Below are positions 1 through 10,246 of a stretch of DNA of 64,000 nt, piece after piece. The notes under the pieces were generated by a model that did no database searches, had not been told where the DNA came from, and was given only the letters and a program-made list of their open reading frames with translations. Every line of letters starts with the position of its first letter. Within the stretch, counting starts at the first letter, position 1. The stretch is from Cordylochernes scorpioides (taxonomy: Eukaryota > Arthropoda > Arachnida > Pseudoscorpiones > Chernetidae). The position numbers and the translations under genes were made by a program. Location: NCBI GenBank assembly GCA_030710605.1, contig CP092886.1, positions 49,530,390-49,594,389 on the forward strand. The letters are read 5' to 3'.

Positions 1-244
1 AATAAAAGATTAAAACATTTTGAAGGGTATTGTCAATAAATTATGGCGTGTAGAGTTCGCATAAAGTGATTAGTGCACGTAGGAGAAATATATTTTGATT
101 GATTTCAACAAATTCTATCAATTAGTTTTAATTTTTATAAAAAGAGGGTACCTAGATCTGAGAAAGAAAAATACGTGTTAAAAGTAGTCTAAATATATAC
201 AAGGTATGATAATAAAATTCGGGGAATTGGGTTATCAAAGATTT
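1..244. other. AT-rich sequence, no gene seen
   Basis: No coding signal, RNA gene or recognisable repeat was seen. It directly abuts the mariner remnant, whose outer terminal repeat could not be identified here. Confidence 0.5.
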
Positions 245-1010
245 ATTAGATGAATATATACAAAATATGGTTAATATTCTTCAAAATTCTGTCCGAGGGA
301 TCCTATACAGCGTTTCATTCTTTTTTCCCAGTTTCGGAACCACCCAGAAAATTCGTCGGAAGTAATGTCCCTCAAAACGCTCAGCAATTTTTCCTCTATG
401 GCATTAACGGTATCAAATCTATGTCCTTTTAGAACTAACTTCATTCTAGGAAAGAGAAAGAAGTCATTGGTGATAAATCAGGCGAGTACGGGGGATGAGG
501 CATTGTCAACATGCTATTTTTAGTCAAAAAAGCACCCACGGAAAGAGCTCTGTGTGCTGGGGAGTTATCATGATGAAGCATCCATTCGCCCGAGATCCAC
601 TTTTCCGGTCGTTTCTTCTGTGTTGATTCCCGTAAACGGCGTAAAATCGCTAGATAAACGTGTTGATTAATTGTTTGCCCTCTCTTGTGGGGGGAATTCA
701 TAATGCACAATGCCTTGGTGATCTAAAAAAGTCACCAAGAGAACTTTTGTTCTTGACTTAGACCTTCTTGTTTTTTTCGGTTTGGGGGCATTTTTCGGGG
801 GCCACTGGCTCGATTGTCGTTTGGTCTCTGGGTCATACCCATAGACCCAGGTTTTATCACCAGTAATCACCTTTGTGAGGAAGTTTGGATCTTCATGGAT
901 GTTCAATGCCCAATTTTCGCAGGCATTAACCCTTTCCTCCTTTTCCCCCTTCCTCCCAGATCCATTGTAAAAATACGCCGCGCCTTTGTTTCTTTTCTTG
1001 ATTTATAGAG
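245..1010 (-). pseudogene. mariner transposase remnant (C-terminal two thirds)
   Basis: Minus-strand translation reads as a Tc1/mariner DDD transposase. The first catalytic Asp lies in TGDKTWVYGYDPETK (about 840-880). The second lies in HHDNSPAH (about 560-590), and the third region follows YSPDLSP (about 485-500). Downstream frames contain the usual C-terminal tail of the family down to about position 255. The N-terminal helix-turn-helix part is absent, and at least two frameshifts (near 690 and 480) break the frame, so this is a dead, 5'-truncated copy. Mariner transposases cut and paste DNA at TA dinucleotides in the nucleus. No terminal inverted repeats could be paired, so the element limits are approximate. 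Confidence 0.88.
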
Positions 1011-1818
1011 AAAATGGGTTGAGAAAATATTAGTGGAATGCCATCTAAAGAGCTCATGTGAGTGGTCAAGCTATGCCTATTTTATTTTTTTATATCAACA
1101 CCTGGCCTTTATATATTTTCCCTTCTCTTTAACAAATAATCTTTTATGTGATATAATTATTTTATATATGTTTCTTATTTTAGTTTTGTCACCTATTATA
1201 AAACACGGTATGATTGTTCGTTTTTTTCACGAATAATTACTATTTCTAATAATATAGAAGTGGTCTGATAGAATAGAAGTAGTACTTCTGGATCTCCGTG
1301 TTGAAGGGCATGTTAGCCCGAGAGCTCGAAAAATAAAAGAAATGAGAAAAGAAACCAAGTCCTTGAATTCTTATTGAATTAGTGTCCAAAAGTAATTTTA
1401 TATAAAAATAATTGATATTTGAATATTCAAGATGTAGTAATAAGTGTCTTTAGAAGTAAATAAAATGTGGGCAATTACTAAGGTGTGTAAGCGCACGTAT
1501 ACAATTAACTTTTTAAATTAAGTCAATTGGACTCTTTCAAGAACAATTTTCCCTGCGGCCAATTACCAGCGGGCTAATTGTTCCCGTCCGACACTTGATT
1601 GAGCGACTACACACGCGTACAACACTGGGCCCAAATTGTTTTACAGTTCTCTCCTCCATTATTTACTGAAGGGATTTAAAGATGGCATGAATACCATTCC
1701 TTTATAACTCAAAACATAACGCTGACTAAATCTAATAGTGAAAATTATATTACATTTAGAATTTTAAAATAACATTTAAATAACGTGATGTGGTAGTTGC
1801 AAATATATATAAATATTA
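1011..1818. other. AT-rich DNA with a GC-richer island
   Basis: Mostly anonymous AT-rich sequence. Positions about 1546-1640 are clearly GC-richer and contain homeodomain-like CCAATTA/CTAATTG core words; no open frame or repeat explains this patch. It may be a conserved noncoding element, which needs comparative alignment. Confidence 0.3.
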
Positions 1819-2110
1819 GAAACTATTTTAGACGCGCGCGTAAGATTCTTTTTTGAAATTAAACAATTTCTACTGCCCTTAGTGTAATGGAAAAATTAAA
1901 GGGAGGGCCTGGCTCATCAGTAGTGAACCCTCCCAGCGGTTTCGCCAGTTTAATATACCATACCGCTGTTATATTGCATTTTTCGATCTTCCTTTTATAG
2001 TGATATTGTTGCTAGACTCTTGAAAAGGGGATTTCAGATGAACTATGGACATAAGAGATGGCGCGCTAGTGCATCGTAATATAGAAATATACATTCATGG
2101 ACAAAACTTA
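1819..2110 (-). mobile_element. Foldback/MITE family F1, copy A
   Basis: This copy belongs to a dispersed non-autonomous family. The left part contains TTCTACTGCCCTTAGTG, which is the family inner terminal repeat. A highly conserved core of about 60 bp (1900-1955) follows. On the minus strand the core holds GGCGAAACCGC and ACTGATGAGCC, flanked by complementary arms (CTGGC/GCCAG and GGGAGGG/CCCTCCC). The right end carries AGATGGCGCGCTAGTGCATC. There is no ORF. Other copies lie near 14.5, 27.9, 36.9 and 63.5 kb. Limits are approximate. Confidence 0.6.
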
Positions 2111-3309
2111 AGTCGTCTGGGTTTTTTTAAGAGACAGAAGCAATTTTGTTCACACTTGGTTATCTCGTGTGTCTACAATAAAGCTCACTATCTACCGAGT
2201 GTCTTTCAGGGTTATTGTCTGAATCCCGATTTACATACTAAAAGGTACAACTCCTTAGGTTTTGACCATTAGTGTATAGTAAAAATAGAAATGTCAATAT
2301 CCTAACCCCTTACATGAACATTTTAGATGGCGGAGCGCCATTTAGTGTGACACAAACATGATATTATATTTAATATCAACATCTGACCTTTTTCTATTTT
2401 TTAAATTATGTTTATATTCACACACATACATGAAAACATAATTTTAAAAATTGAAAAATGTCAGGGGCTGATATTAAAAATAAATGATATTATTATATAT
2501 CTCCAAAGTGCATTATATGTAACAAGCCTAAATCAACGTTCAGTGAGCGGTAAGTATATTGCCATTTCTATTTTTACTTACGCAATGGACAAAACTTAAG
2601 GAAGTTATACCTTTTAGTATGTATATCGAGATTTAAACAATAACTTTGAAAGATATTTGATACACTGTGACCTTTATATATTAATATATATAATAAATAA
2701 AATTAGTTTAGTTTAAAAAATAGGAACATTTTTATCACTGCTTTGAAAATCATCAAAGAATTATTAACTTTTTTTTTTATTGTTAATATAATGTCAGCTT
2801 TTAGAGAGAGAGAGTAAGAAAAAACTGAACAAATAAATTATAATTTTTTTGTGATGATTATTATAAATTAAATTATGAATTTATCTGAATCAACATTAAA
2901 AGGTTGTGAAATAGAAATATCGAAGTGAAGAAATGAAGTATGAATAAAAGATATTCCAAAAATATTTTCAATTTTTTATTAACAATAAAGGTTTATAACA
3001 AGGTTAACAGAAATGCTTCGTCAGTTACGCGTCATATATGCGGAACATAGAAAAAAAAGAAAAGGTGAATATATTTGGAGTAGAAAAAGAGTTGAAGACA
3101 GACCATGATAATATGTATTCAAACACAAAAGGATAAAAGAGTTCAGATATTTTCATTAAATATTTTAAAATTTTATTTTTGTTATTTTTAGTTTTTAGAT
3201 TTTTGTGTGTTTATTTTATGTGTGTGTGCTAGTTCAATTTGGAGATAACATAGTTATAATATATATATGTTATATATGAAAAGATTTATTTCATGTTGAA
3301 TTATATTTT
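2111..3309. other. AT-rich sequence, no gene seen
   Basis: Long A/T stretches and (TA)n patches. A good-looking splice donor (GAGCGGTAAGTAT at about 2546) occurs without a convincing exon in front of it. Nothing else supportable was seen. Confidence 0.4.
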
Positions 3310-3415
3310 CAAGAACGAACTACTCTATAAAGTCGACCGCCAGATGTCACGGCTTTCCCTATATAAACCCATTGTTGTTGTTTTACTTTAGCCGGCACAA
3401 ATCTTTTGTAGATAT
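3310..3415 (+). repeat. Dispersed repeat R1, copy 1
   Basis: The segment around CGACCGCCAGATGTCACGG and TTGTTGTTGTTTTACTTTAGCC recurs in inverted orientation at about 8583-8680 with moderate divergence. Both copies are short and have no ORF, so this is probably an old non-autonomous element. No termini could be defined. Confidence 0.6.
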
Positions 3416-3724
3416 GTAAATACGGAATTCTTTATTTTCTTTATTCTACATGCCTTATAAGTCAGGTATTACCTTTCTCAAATTATGTTATATATTTTTA
3501 GCACAATTGAAGCAAATTATGATTAAAACTATTTTATTATATCTTCAGTAAGCCACGTCTGCATACCATTGGCTAAATGCTAATGTATTCCAAAATCAGC
3601 TAACAATTCTATATATATATACCACAAAAATATTATTATAATAGTATATCATGAAAAATGTTCTTTTAATCTAAAACAAGCTATTAATTTCTGCCTCTCA
3701 ACAAATTTAAAATAACGTATATAT

Positions 3725-3930
3725 ACATGTCATAATTTACCTAATACCCAAGAGGTATAATTTATTTTCGCCAAAATAAGTATGTTAAACTGTAAATATG
3801 TTAAGCTTGTGTTAAATGTAAATACAAATTCATCCATCTATAAATACACTGTACAAAATAAACGTGGCAGACATCGTGGGCGAATGCTACGGCACTCCGC
3901 GTGCGCGCGCTCACATAGTTTTCTAATAAA
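3725..3930 (+). repeat. Dispersed repeat R2, copy 1
   Basis: This copy shares TGTAAATACAAATTCA, CTATAAAT and AAAATAAACGTGG, followed by a GC-rich end, with 25860-26000. It is noncoding. The right end is rich in GCGCGC. Confidence 0.6.
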
Positions 3931-4794
3931 ATCAAATTTTGCTATTTAATTATATTAACTGTGTGAAGAGATATTATTATTTTACTTTAGCAGCGTTTGC
4001 CACTAAGCCTTAAATGTTAGAATTTGAAATTTAGAACACATATAAGTAAACAAAGTTGTTACTTCATAAACTACGTCGAATATACAATTTAAAAAGAACA
4101 GAACGAATAGTTGTAAAATATAAACAAATAAACAATGAATTTGAGGAAGTATTAAAAAAAAACAATTATTTATTGTAACGTTTCTATTTAGAAATAAGGG
4201 ATAATCGCAATACTTTGTTTTTTAATATTTAATATAATTACAAAAAGGTAATCAAAATATATAAACAAAACAAACGTATGCAAAATTACCAAAAGAAAAG
4301 GTACAGTGTTGCAGACTGCGAAACTATGAAGAAAAATGATAGAATAATTAAATATTTTACGTAAATAAATAAATACAAAGCATGTTACATTTATATTTGT
4401 TAACGAAGAGAAAATAAACAAATTTAGACAATATTTTTTATCAAAAGGCGATCTAAATTTAATATAAAAGGTCGTAACTGGATCTGTAAAATGAAATCAT
4501 TTTTATAAAAAAAACCTTCGAGGGGTTTTTTGCCCTTTTTATTTCAATTTATCAACAAAGTTTGGTACAATAAATTGATAAGGAAGGGGCAATCCTTCGA
4601 AATGTTTTGAAACATTTATTTTTAATTTACGGAGAGATCCATGGGTGCCCCCTTTATAAAATATAATCAACACAATAGTTTTATTTACGTTGTCAAAATT
4701 CAAACTTAAAATATTCAACCAATGAGTAAGAAAAGAAAGTCATATTTTGATTATTGTGTCGGTATATATTACACATTTCAACCGCTATTTATCA
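3931..4794. other. AT-rich sequence, no gene seen
   Basis: No repeat unit, RNA gene or protein similarity was recognised. Short open frames here have A/T-driven composition. Confidence 0.4.
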
Positions 4795-5455
4795 CGTTTA
4801 TACTGTTAATATATATGCACAAACACATTAATGTGCATATACATTAATTAAATAAGAGCTTCTATGAATTGGAACATTTGGAGTTGGCCTATCGGAGGAT
4901 TATCGCTATGACATCTATGCCTGATAATATGTACTGTTAATATATGTACACACACATTAGTTAACTAAGAGCTTCTATGAATTGGAGCATTTGGAGTTGG
5001 CCTATCGGAGGATTATCGCTATGACATCTATGCCTGATAATATGTACTGTTAATATATATGCACACACATTAATGTGCAGGCACATTAATTAACTGAGAG
5101 CTTCTATAAATTGGAATATTTGGAGTTGACCTATCGGAGGATTATCGCTATGAAATCTATGCCTGATAATATATACGAACAAGTTTATTAATATATACAG
5201 TTACCATATATGCACACGCACATTAATGCGCACACAGATTAATTAACTAAGAGCTTCCATGAATTGGAATATTTGGTGTTGACCTATCAGACGAATATCG
5301 CTATGAAATCTATGCCTGATAATATGTAAGAACAAGTCTGTTAATATATACTGTTATTATATATGTACACACATTAATTAACTGAGAGCTTCTATAAATT
5401 GGAATATTTGGAGTTGACCTATCGGAGGAATATCACTATGACATCTATTTCCTGA
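4795..5455 (+). repeat. Minisatellite, about 110-145 bp unit, five copies
   Basis: Tandem units share GAGCTTCTATGAATTGGA, TTTGGAGTTG and CTATCGGAGGATTATCGCTA, followed by a variable (TA)/(CA)-rich spacer with TGTACTGTTAATATAT. Five units can be counted, starting near 4855, 4970, 5096, 5248 and 5384. Length differences lie in the CA/TA spacer. The last unit ends at GACATCTAT near 5445. Confidence 0.85.
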
Positions 5456-5830
5456 GGACAAGTTTTGGTAAATAAGGACAAGTTTTGGTAAATTTGAGGT
5501 GAATCTCGCTGTCACTTCAAACCCCTGATTTTCTCTAGAGAGAGAAATGGCAGAGAGAGCAGGGAAATGGAAGTTAGGCGTGGAGTCCCGTGTAATAGGA
5601 GTCCAGAAATGGGCTTTGGATTATAGAACGTATTGACGGCAAACTTGAGGCTTGATTAATGGCACCGCCGCGTTGTCAGACGTGTCACCATTTATCGTGT
5701 TCCCGCATTTGCATCGGTTACCCGGGTTATTTTTCTCAATCTCGCCTTCATGTAGAGACTAATTTATCGCGAGGTTATTTTCACATCACACTACCGTGTT
5801 GTGCCTTAGTTTTAATCCCATAACGTCACC
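5456..5830. other. GC-richer unique island
   Basis: After a short direct duplication (GGACAAGTTTTGGTAAAT twice) the sequence becomes unusually GC-rich for this window (about 5570-5790). No open frame of note and no repeat match elsewhere in the window. It is a candidate conserved noncoding or regulatory block; comparative data would decide. Confidence 0.3.
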
Positions 5831-6164
5831 GAAAACCTTTATCATCTACATCTTTACTTATTTTACATATTTTTCTAACATATTCATATAATTACTCAAA
5901 ATATTTTTTTCAATGCGAAATGTATTTTACCTAATTAGTTCCGGAAATATAATTAATTTGTGGCATTTCTATATATTTATTATTTTATTTATAAATGTAT
6001 TTTGGAATATAGACTCCCATGACATGAATGATTATCGCTATATTAGTGAAATGGTGTTTGTTAGATATAGTTATATATGTGGTGTATATATATATGTAGT
6101 TACCTTCTCTTTAATGTTCGTTTGAATTGAAGTTACCTTAACAATCAGAATGCTTCATGATTCT

Positions 6165-6290
6165 GTATAAAAAGGGGTAGATAGCGTGAGGTGTAGGCTG
6201 TCCCCAATTTCAACAGATAGGCCCCGAAATCGAATCCCACATTGACAATTCTTTTGTCCCGCAAAGTAATGGAGAAATGTGGGAAATGCC
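6165..6290 (+). repeat. Degenerate tRNA-derived SINE head
   Basis: It contains a B-box-like GAAATCGAATCCCACATTGA at about 6220-6245, followed by CAATTCTTTT. This parallels the head of the better preserved SINE copies at 52.7 and 63.4 kb (GATCGAATCCCGGATTGAG plus AACTTTT). The body is not recognisable, so it is an old, truncated copy. Confidence 0.4.
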
Positions 6291-7839
6291 TTATTATAAT
6301 GTACCATCTCCTTGGAGAGGAAAATTCCTCAGATCGGCTAAGTTAGGAAGAGAGCGGGATGTGTCTCCAACTCCATTCTATTATGAAACAGGACACATTG
6401 AAAAAAAAAACCTTCTGTAAGGAAGATGAGCCTAGTATTGTGACATCGGCATATGAATGCGGAAGACAAGGGAAAATCACCGCATTCTTCTCCCATATAT
6501 ATCCTCTTTGAATTAACCTATTGGACCAAGGCAAAGACTCACCAACAGACTATAGCTATTGTTCGATCGCCTTAGAGGAGACTGAGAGGTACTTCGGTCT
6601 TAGGATTCTGATCCACCTGTAGAATAAATAATATGCAAGATAAATATACAATTGGTTAAAAAATAAATGAAAGTTCAAATGCCAATGCTATATATACATG
6701 CATGCTAAGAGCATTTTCAGTTTTCAAACAAAGTTTCATACTTTCATATTCTAACCACGTACCCTTCTTAGAGAAGAAGAGATGATCCGCTATATTGATC
6801 AACGGCTCAAGGATTCTTGGGTTTGAAGAAAAGACATTAAGCCAACTTTTCAAGGACATCAACAAAATAAATCTTTCACATTTAGAGTATCAATTTTTAT
6901 CTAAAGTAATTTCAAAAGTATATCTCTTTATAAAAAATAACTTGAACTTTAAATATATATTGTAAAAGTGTGTGTGCGTATTAAAAGAATAAAGGCCTAG
7001 GAGAAGTGTATTTACGACACTTGGAGTTGATCCTGAAATGAGAAGTGTAGAGAGGCTCCATTGATCAACCTGTCCAAACTTTGGGAACATTTCCCCGTCC
7101 TAATTAAATTACGCTAAATTCCTCAACTTGTCGAAAATTGGCATGATGGCTTCCACCAACTTGGCCCAATAACAACTCCGAGTTGAGTAGATTCACTCCC
7201 ACCATTTTATTTGCCTATTTACCCCGATCAGCTGTTCTTTTAGTTTAGTTTTCAAAATTTTCTAACTGCCCAACTTTCAATGATGTAAATTCAATGAAAA
7301 AATTATATGTGTGAATTTAAAAAGAGAGAAAAATATTTATTTATTCAAATACTCTTCTCTATCTCTGTAATATACATATATTTATTTATTAATACGTATA
7401 TTTTATTAGAATCATTAAGGAAAATCATATTTCATTCTGAAATTTTATTTTCAATTATTTTGTTTGACAATTGGTGGCCTCTCACATAGGGTTCTATCCC
7501 TACTTGTGTCTTCTATAAAATTGTGGCGCGATAGTATGAATAGAAATATTTTAAACCCTTCTTCCAAGAACAAGGTTTACAGTTTAGTTTTTGTTTTAAT
7601 TTTCCAAAGCTTGTGGGGCACATTCTTCATTACAACCATAAATTTCTATATTGGGTTTATGAACCAAAATCCATTGCTTTATTACGCATTCAACGGGAGA
7701 GATGATATCTCTTTTGATGAATAAATACCATCCTTCCGCTATTTTATGTTATACATATAGACTGAATATTCCCGAGAAGATAATGATCTATTAAAAGAAA
7801 TATATACCATCTCTTGGCATCAAAATAGGTGCCAAACTA
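6291..7839. other. Unassigned AT-rich DNA
   Basis: Mixed composition with GC-richer patches at about 6340-6600 and 7000-7200. Open frames up to about 85 codons occur, but none shows recognisable motifs. No gene is called. Confidence 0.35.
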
Positions 7840-8290
7840 GGCCCTAACTATTGACCGTCTCCGAAAATTTCCGGACTCGGGTCGGTTACAAAGCCACAAC
7901 ATCAGGTTTGGTAAACTGCGAACCGCTTACCTGGAGAACATGGTTTCAGGCTTATGGCCCTCGTTAATCCAGGGCGGTTTTTAATTCAATGAGATCTTAA
8001 GGGGGATCAAATGAAATCTACACAATCCTCTAAAGGGGTGCTTAGCTGTCTGACAATGGAGCTAGGCCATATATATGGCCAAAATATAAATAGAAAATTT
8101 TCTGGAGGATAATTATCTATCAAATAAAGGTCGTCTATCACGTCAAAATTTCCATCTATATTTTGGCCATATGTGGCCTAATAACTTTACCAGTAAAATA
8201 TCTCTTTGACGGAATGTGAAAATTTCATTTATTCCTTTTTATATCTCATGGAACCAAATCCCGCCTTAGACTGACGAGGGTAGTATATAT
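7840..8290. repeat. Dispersed repeat R3 with internal inverted repeat
   Basis: The part at 7876-7920 (GACTCGGGTCGGTTACAAAG then CCACAACATCAG) recurs at 50940-51105, there as an inverted pair. A second inverted repeat (TAGGCCATATATATGGCCAAAATATA against TATATTTTGGCCATATGTGGCCTA, near 8055 and 8155) suggests a small foldback element. Confidence 0.5.
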
Positions 8291-8582
8291 ATATATATAT
8301 ATAATATAAAAAATGAGATTTTCTGCGTGATTTTTGAATTATTTTTAAGATTGAAATTATGTTCTTGAGATTTGATATTTGGAATATATTAGTATTAGGT
8401 CAATGGTATTGATATGCAGTCGTGGCAAAAAATCTTGAAAAAATAATAATAAAAATAGTTTTGATCATTAATTGTTTTAATTTAACTAAAGAAATATATA
8501 ACACAAAAATAATTTGACAAAAGCACTGCCTGTCGTAAGGCGAGTAGAACAAGGAAAAACAAAAGATTATTTACATAATTAC

Positions 8583-8685
8583 ATATGGTTTAAGCCGGCC
8601 ATCGGGAAACAACAACAATGAGTTTTTATAGGGGAAGCGTGACATCTGGCGGTCGATTTAACAGAGTATTTGAATCTATGAAATA
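8583..8685 (-). repeat. Dispersed repeat R1, copy 2 (inverted)
   Basis: Reverse complement of the 3310-3415 repeat, recognisable by AGCCGG, AACAACAACAATG and GTGACATCTGGCGGTCGA. Moderately diverged and noncoding. Confidence 0.6.
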
Positions 8686-8699
8686 TTTTCTTTAAAAAA

Positions 8700-8740
8700 A
8701 TAATATTTTAATATAATATATATATATATATATATATATT
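8700..8740. repeat. (TA)n microsatellite
   Basis: An AT dinucleotide run directly borders the first hammerhead monomer. The same juxtaposition is seen at nearly every other copy. Confidence 0.9.
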
Positions 8741-8884
8741 AAAAATGGCATATCCTGACCAGGAGCACATGTGCTTTACAGAAGGCAGAGCGCCATCTGG
8801 TGGAACAGAAATCAACTAAACATTGATTTAGCCTGTTCCCTGATATTTGGCCAACCCAATTTCTTGATAAATCAAGAAAAGCCA

Positions 8885-8926
8885 TCCACGAACGCGTTTC
8901 GCGCTTTTGGCGCTCGTCAGCGTGGA
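8885..8926 (-). ncRNA. Type I hammerhead ribozyme, monomer 1
   Basis: Minus strand reads stem I TCCACG, core CTGACGA, stem II GCGC-CAAAA-GCGC, core GAA, stem III ACG/CGT, cleavage base T (8891), stem I CGTGGA. Beyond the 6-bp stem I lies an internal loop and then AGCC/GGCT pairing, as in natural hammerheads that use a loop-loop contact. All conserved core bases are present. The six-base palindromic stem III without a loop is typical of hammerheads thought to act as dimers. Predicted cleavage is between 8891 and 8890. Confidence 0.9.
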
Positions 8927-9233
8927 GTAGGCTGAACCATTGCGACCAAAAAAAATATTTTTTGGTCCCAATGGCTTCCTGAAAAACCAAGAAATGGGTA
9001 TTTAAGGCCAAACTTGCGTAAATACGCTTTGCACATTAAAAAATGAAAAAAAATAAAAGATAAAAAGATCAGGTGTTGAAATCAATATTAAAAATGGCAT
9101 ATCCTGACCAGGAGCACATGTGCTTTACAGAAGGCAGAGCGCCATCTGGTGGAACAGAAATCAACTAAACATTGATTTAGCCTGTTCCCTGATATTTGGC
9201 CAACCCAATTTCTTGATAAATCAAGAAAAGCCA

Positions 9234-9275
9234 TCCACGAACGCGTTTCGCGCTTTTGGCGCTCGTCAGCGTGGA
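9234..9275 (-). ncRNA. Type I hammerhead ribozyme, monomer 2
   Basis: Identical to monomer 1 through the core: CTGACGAG, stem II GCGC with CAAAA loop, GAAA, ACGCGT, and TCCACG/CGTGGA stem I. All catalytic bases are intact. Confidence 0.9.
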
Positions 9276-9576
9276 GTAGGCTGAACCATTGCGACCAAAA
9301 AATATTTTTTGGTCCCAATGGCTTCCTGAAAAACCAAGAAATGGGTATTTAAGGCCAAACTTGCGTAATATATATCTGAAAAAACAACAGAAAAAATAAA
9401 AGATAAGTGGGTCAGGTGTTGATATTAAAAATAAAGAAGGCATCTCCTGACCACGAGCACATGTGCTTTTTAGATGGCAGAGCGCCATCTAGTGGAGCAA
9501 AAATAAACTAAACGTTTATTTAGCTTGCTCCGTGATATTTGGCCAACCCAATTTCTTGATAAATCAAGAAAAGCCA

Positions 9577-9618
9577 TCCACGAACGCGTTTCGCGCTGTT
9601 GGCGCTCGTAAGCGTGGA
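9577..9618 (-). ncRNA. Hammerhead ribozyme, monomer 3, core mutated
   Basis: Same fold with CAACA loop 2, but the core reads CTTACGAG in place of CTGACGAG, so the invariant G5 is lost. Known hammerhead biochemistry predicts strong loss of cleavage. Confidence 0.85.
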
Positions 9619-9927
9619 GTAGGCTGTAACCACTGCGACCAAAAAATATTTTTGGTCCCCAATGGCTTCCCGAGAAATCATGAAATGGGTATTTAAGGCC
9701 AAATTTGCGTAAAGACGCTTAACACATGAAAAAACAATAGAAAAAAATAAAAGATAAGTGGGTCAGGTGCTGATATTAAAAATAAATAAGGCATCTCCTG
9801 ACCACGAGCACATGTGCTTTTTAGATGGCAGAGCGCCATCTAGTGGAGCAAAAATAAACTAAACGTTTATTTAGCTTGCTCCGTGATATTTGGCCAACCC
9901 AATTTCTTGAAAAATCAAGAAAAACCA

Positions 9928-9969
9928 TCCACGAACGCGTTTCGCGCTGTTGGCGCTCGTCAGCGTGGA
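9928..9969 (-). ncRNA. Type I hammerhead ribozyme, monomer 4
   Basis: Intact core and stems (stem II loop CAACA). The monomer is cut immediately after stem I and joins an inverted copy at 9970/9971, so the outer AGCC/GGCT part of stem I is missing here. Confidence 0.88.
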
Positions 9970-9970
9970 G

Positions 9971-10246
9971 TTTAGTTTATTTTTGCTCCACTAGATGGCG
10001 CTCTGCCATCTAAAAAGCACATGTGCTCGTGGTCAGGAGATGCCTTCTTTATTTTTAATATCAACACCTGACCCACTTATCTTTTATTTTTTCTATTGTT
10101 TTTTTCATGTGTTAAGCGTCTTTACGCAAATTTGGCCTTAAATACCCATTTCTTGATTTCTCGGGAAGCCATTGGGACCAAAAAATCTTTTTGGTCGCAG
10201 TGGTTAGAGCCTTCTCCACGCTGACGAGCGCCAACAGCGCACTTTT
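9971..10246 (+). mobile_element. Inverted, permuted hammerhead-family monomer
   Basis: Opposite orientation to the preceding array. It runs from the AT-rich hairpin through GATGGCGCTCTGCC, the head, the tail-to-head junction (TTTTTAATATCAACACCTGACC), the tail, and into the ribozyme, where it is truncated after stem II (CTGACGAGCGCCAACAGCGC at about 10220). Crossing the tail-head junction shows it derives from a tandem (multimeric) template. The join at 9970/9971 creates a large imperfect palindrome with monomer 4. Confidence 0.85.

Larger units (their letters stand above)
8741..9970 (-). mobile_element. Hammerhead-ribozyme satellite/retrozyme-like array, four direct monomers
   Basis: Four head-to-tail monomers with periods of 349, 343 and 351 bp. 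The fourth stops just after the ribozyme. Each monomer holds, in + order: GGCATCTCCTGACC, a CACATGTG palindrome, GCAGAGCGCCATCTAGTGG, a long AT-rich hairpin, TTCTTGATAAATCAAGAA, the ribozyme (read on the minus strand), a GGACCAAAAA/TTTTTGGTCC hairpin, and a tail of AAAATAAAAGATAAGTGGG. There is no ORF; short frames crossing the monomers simply repeat with the period. Tandem noncoding monomers with a type I hammerhead match metazoan retrozymes and hammerhead satellites. Monomers 1-2 form one subtype (loop CAAAA), 3-4 another (loop CAACA). Confidence 0.85.

Noticed and set aside
8265-8285. CTGACGAGGG word near 8272
   Set aside because: No GAAA partner or stems nearby. Chance match or relic.
8739-9702. 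Recurrent minus-strand frames of 60-103 codons (RSWMAFLDLSRNWVGQIS-like)
   Set aside because: They repeat with the hammerhead monomer, cover the ribozyme and hairpins, lack conserved starts or stops between copies, and are noncoding shadows.
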